Origin: Clostridia bacterium
Lineage (GTDB): Bacteria > Bacillota > Clostridia > Oscillospirales > CAG-382
Direction of reading: 5' to 3'
Length of the DNA stretch: 6,242 nt
NCBI GenBank assembly: GCA_017646185.1
Contig: JAGCNA010000271.1
Span: forward strand, 1 to 6,242
The notes under the pieces are model-generated. The model saw only the letters and a program-made list of their open reading frames with translations. It was not told the DNA's origin and ran no database searches. How positions within the stretch are numbered: position 1 is the stretch's first letter; each line of letters opens with the position of its first letter. Of the stretch, positions 5,778-6,242 are shown piece by piece. The position numbers and the translations under genes are program-made.

Positions 5778-6242
5778 TTTTCTCTGCCTCCTCTTTTTTC
5801 TTTTTCTCGTTATGCTCTTTAAGCATATTTTTTGCAAGACGGTTTCTTTGCACCAGATGCCGTTTTGCAGGGCAGACGTAGGCGCACACACCGCATTCCA
5901 TACACAGATTAACCTTTAATTTTTCCAAAGCCTTGGGGTCTTTAAGCATATACGCTTTTCCGAAAGCAGGCGGATCAAGATGAAGGGGGCATCTTTGTAT
6001 ACAGCTTCCGCAGTTTATGCAGGGAGTTTCCTCGGGTATTTCCGCTTCCTTTTTATCAAAGGCAAGAAGTGCGTTTGTTCCCTTCATTACGGGATATTCC
6101 GTATCGGGCATGGAATGTCCCATCATAGGACCGCCCATAATTATCTTTTCGGGGTCGGTTTTAAAGCCCCCTGCCGCCGCAAATACGTCCTTTATACGGG
6201 TGCCGATAGGAACAATAAGGTTTGCGGGGGAGTTTACTGCAC
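5764..6242 (-). CDS. rnfC: Rnf complex subunit C, C-terminal part only
   Basis: The C-terminal 158 residues are present; the gene continues past the right edge. RnfC is the peripheral cytoplasmic subunit that carries NADH/NAD+ and FMN sites (in the missing N-terminal part) and reduces NAD+ in the clostridial direction. Visible are the conserved IVPIGTRIKDVF (9-20 of the fragment), the MGGPMMG motif (35-41), and two ferredoxin-type cluster motifs: CINCGSCIQRCP (C74, C77, C80, C84) and CMECGVCAYVCP (C113, C116, C119, C123), for two [4Fe-4S] clusters. The protein ends with a charged Lys/Glu-rich tail of about 20 residues (NEKKKKEEAEKNGKA) and lacks the long alanine-rich repeats of enterobacterial RnfC. 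The frame runs open to the edge; the in-frame ATG at 6138 is the Met of the GGPMM region and not a start. The stop overlaps rnfD by 14 bases. Confidence 0.96.
   Translation of the reverse strand, partial: AVNSPANLIVPIGTRIKDVFAAAGGFKTDPEKIIMGGPMMGHSMPDTEYPVMKGTNALLAFDKKEAEIPEETPCINCGSCIQRCPLHLDPPAFGKAYMLKDPKALEKLKVNLCMECGVCAYVCPAKRHLVQRNRLAKNMLKEHNEKKKKEEAEKNGKA
5787..5794 (-). promoter_or_regulatory. Ribosome binding site deciding the rnfD start
   Basis: AGAGGAGG on the minus strand lies 9 bases before the ATG at 5777, inside the 3' end of rnfC. It supports the 308-residue product over the 346-residue frame. Confidence 0.8.

Noticed and set aside
5778..5891. Upstream ATG at 5891 for a 346-residue RnfD
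   Set aside because: The extra 38 residues are rnfC read out of frame. AGAGGAGG and the typical SPHI N-terminus support the start at 5777.
1..6242. tRNA, rRNA, CRISPR array, insertion sequence, riboswitch or terminator
   Set aside because: Nothing of these kinds was seen by eye. The window is coding almost end to end, with the longest gap about 20 bases.

Overview
The window holds one block of nine genes, all on the minus strand, so transcription runs from the right end towards position 1. Six genes form an Rnf respiratory complex (ferredoxin:NAD+ oxidoreductase, ion-pumping) in the order rnfC-D-G-E-A-B, the usual clostridial order. Three further genes follow: a NusG domain II membrane protein, a Gx transporter family (PF07456-type) membrane protein and a discoidin-like lipoprotein. 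The first gene (rnfC) is cut by the right edge and the last (lipoprotein) by the left edge.

The likely source is an anaerobic Firmicute of class Clostridia. The CDGEAB order, the strong AGGAGG-type ribosome binding sites, the long ferredoxin-rich RnfB and the NusG_II/Gx pair all point there. The genus cannot be read from the sequence.

Layout from right to left: rnfC C-terminus (6240-5764), rnfD (5777-4851), rnfG (4851-3604), rnfE (3607-2939), rnfA (2939-2349), rnfB (2328-1510), NusG_II protein (1520-1149), Gx protein (1215-664), lipoprotein (650 to beyond position 1). Most junctions overlap by 1 to 67 bases. The only gaps are about 20 bases (rnfA-rnfB) and 13 bases (Gx-lipoprotein). No internal terminator or convincing internal promoter is visible, so this looks like one polycistronic unit whose promoter and terminator lie outside the window.

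How it should work: RnfB collects electrons from reduced ferredoxin. RnfA and RnfE carry them across the membrane through a shared [2Fe-2S] site. RnfG and RnfD, with covalent FMN, pass them on, and RnfC reduces NAD+ while Na+ or H+ is exported. The main oddity is RnfG, which at 415 residues is about twice the usual length. It appears to contain two complete FMN-binding domains, each with its own attachment motif, joined by a segment that may be a decayed third copy. The adjacent NusG_II/Gx pair resembles the EetA/EetB pair of Gram-positive extracellular electron transfer loci. Together these suggest, as inference only, an Rnf complex with an extended external flavin relay. Other points are a cysteine-rich tail on RnfE, a TTG start for rnfE, and a 67-base overlap in which the conserved CLPN motif of the NusG_II protein is encoded by the same DNA as the Gx N-terminus.
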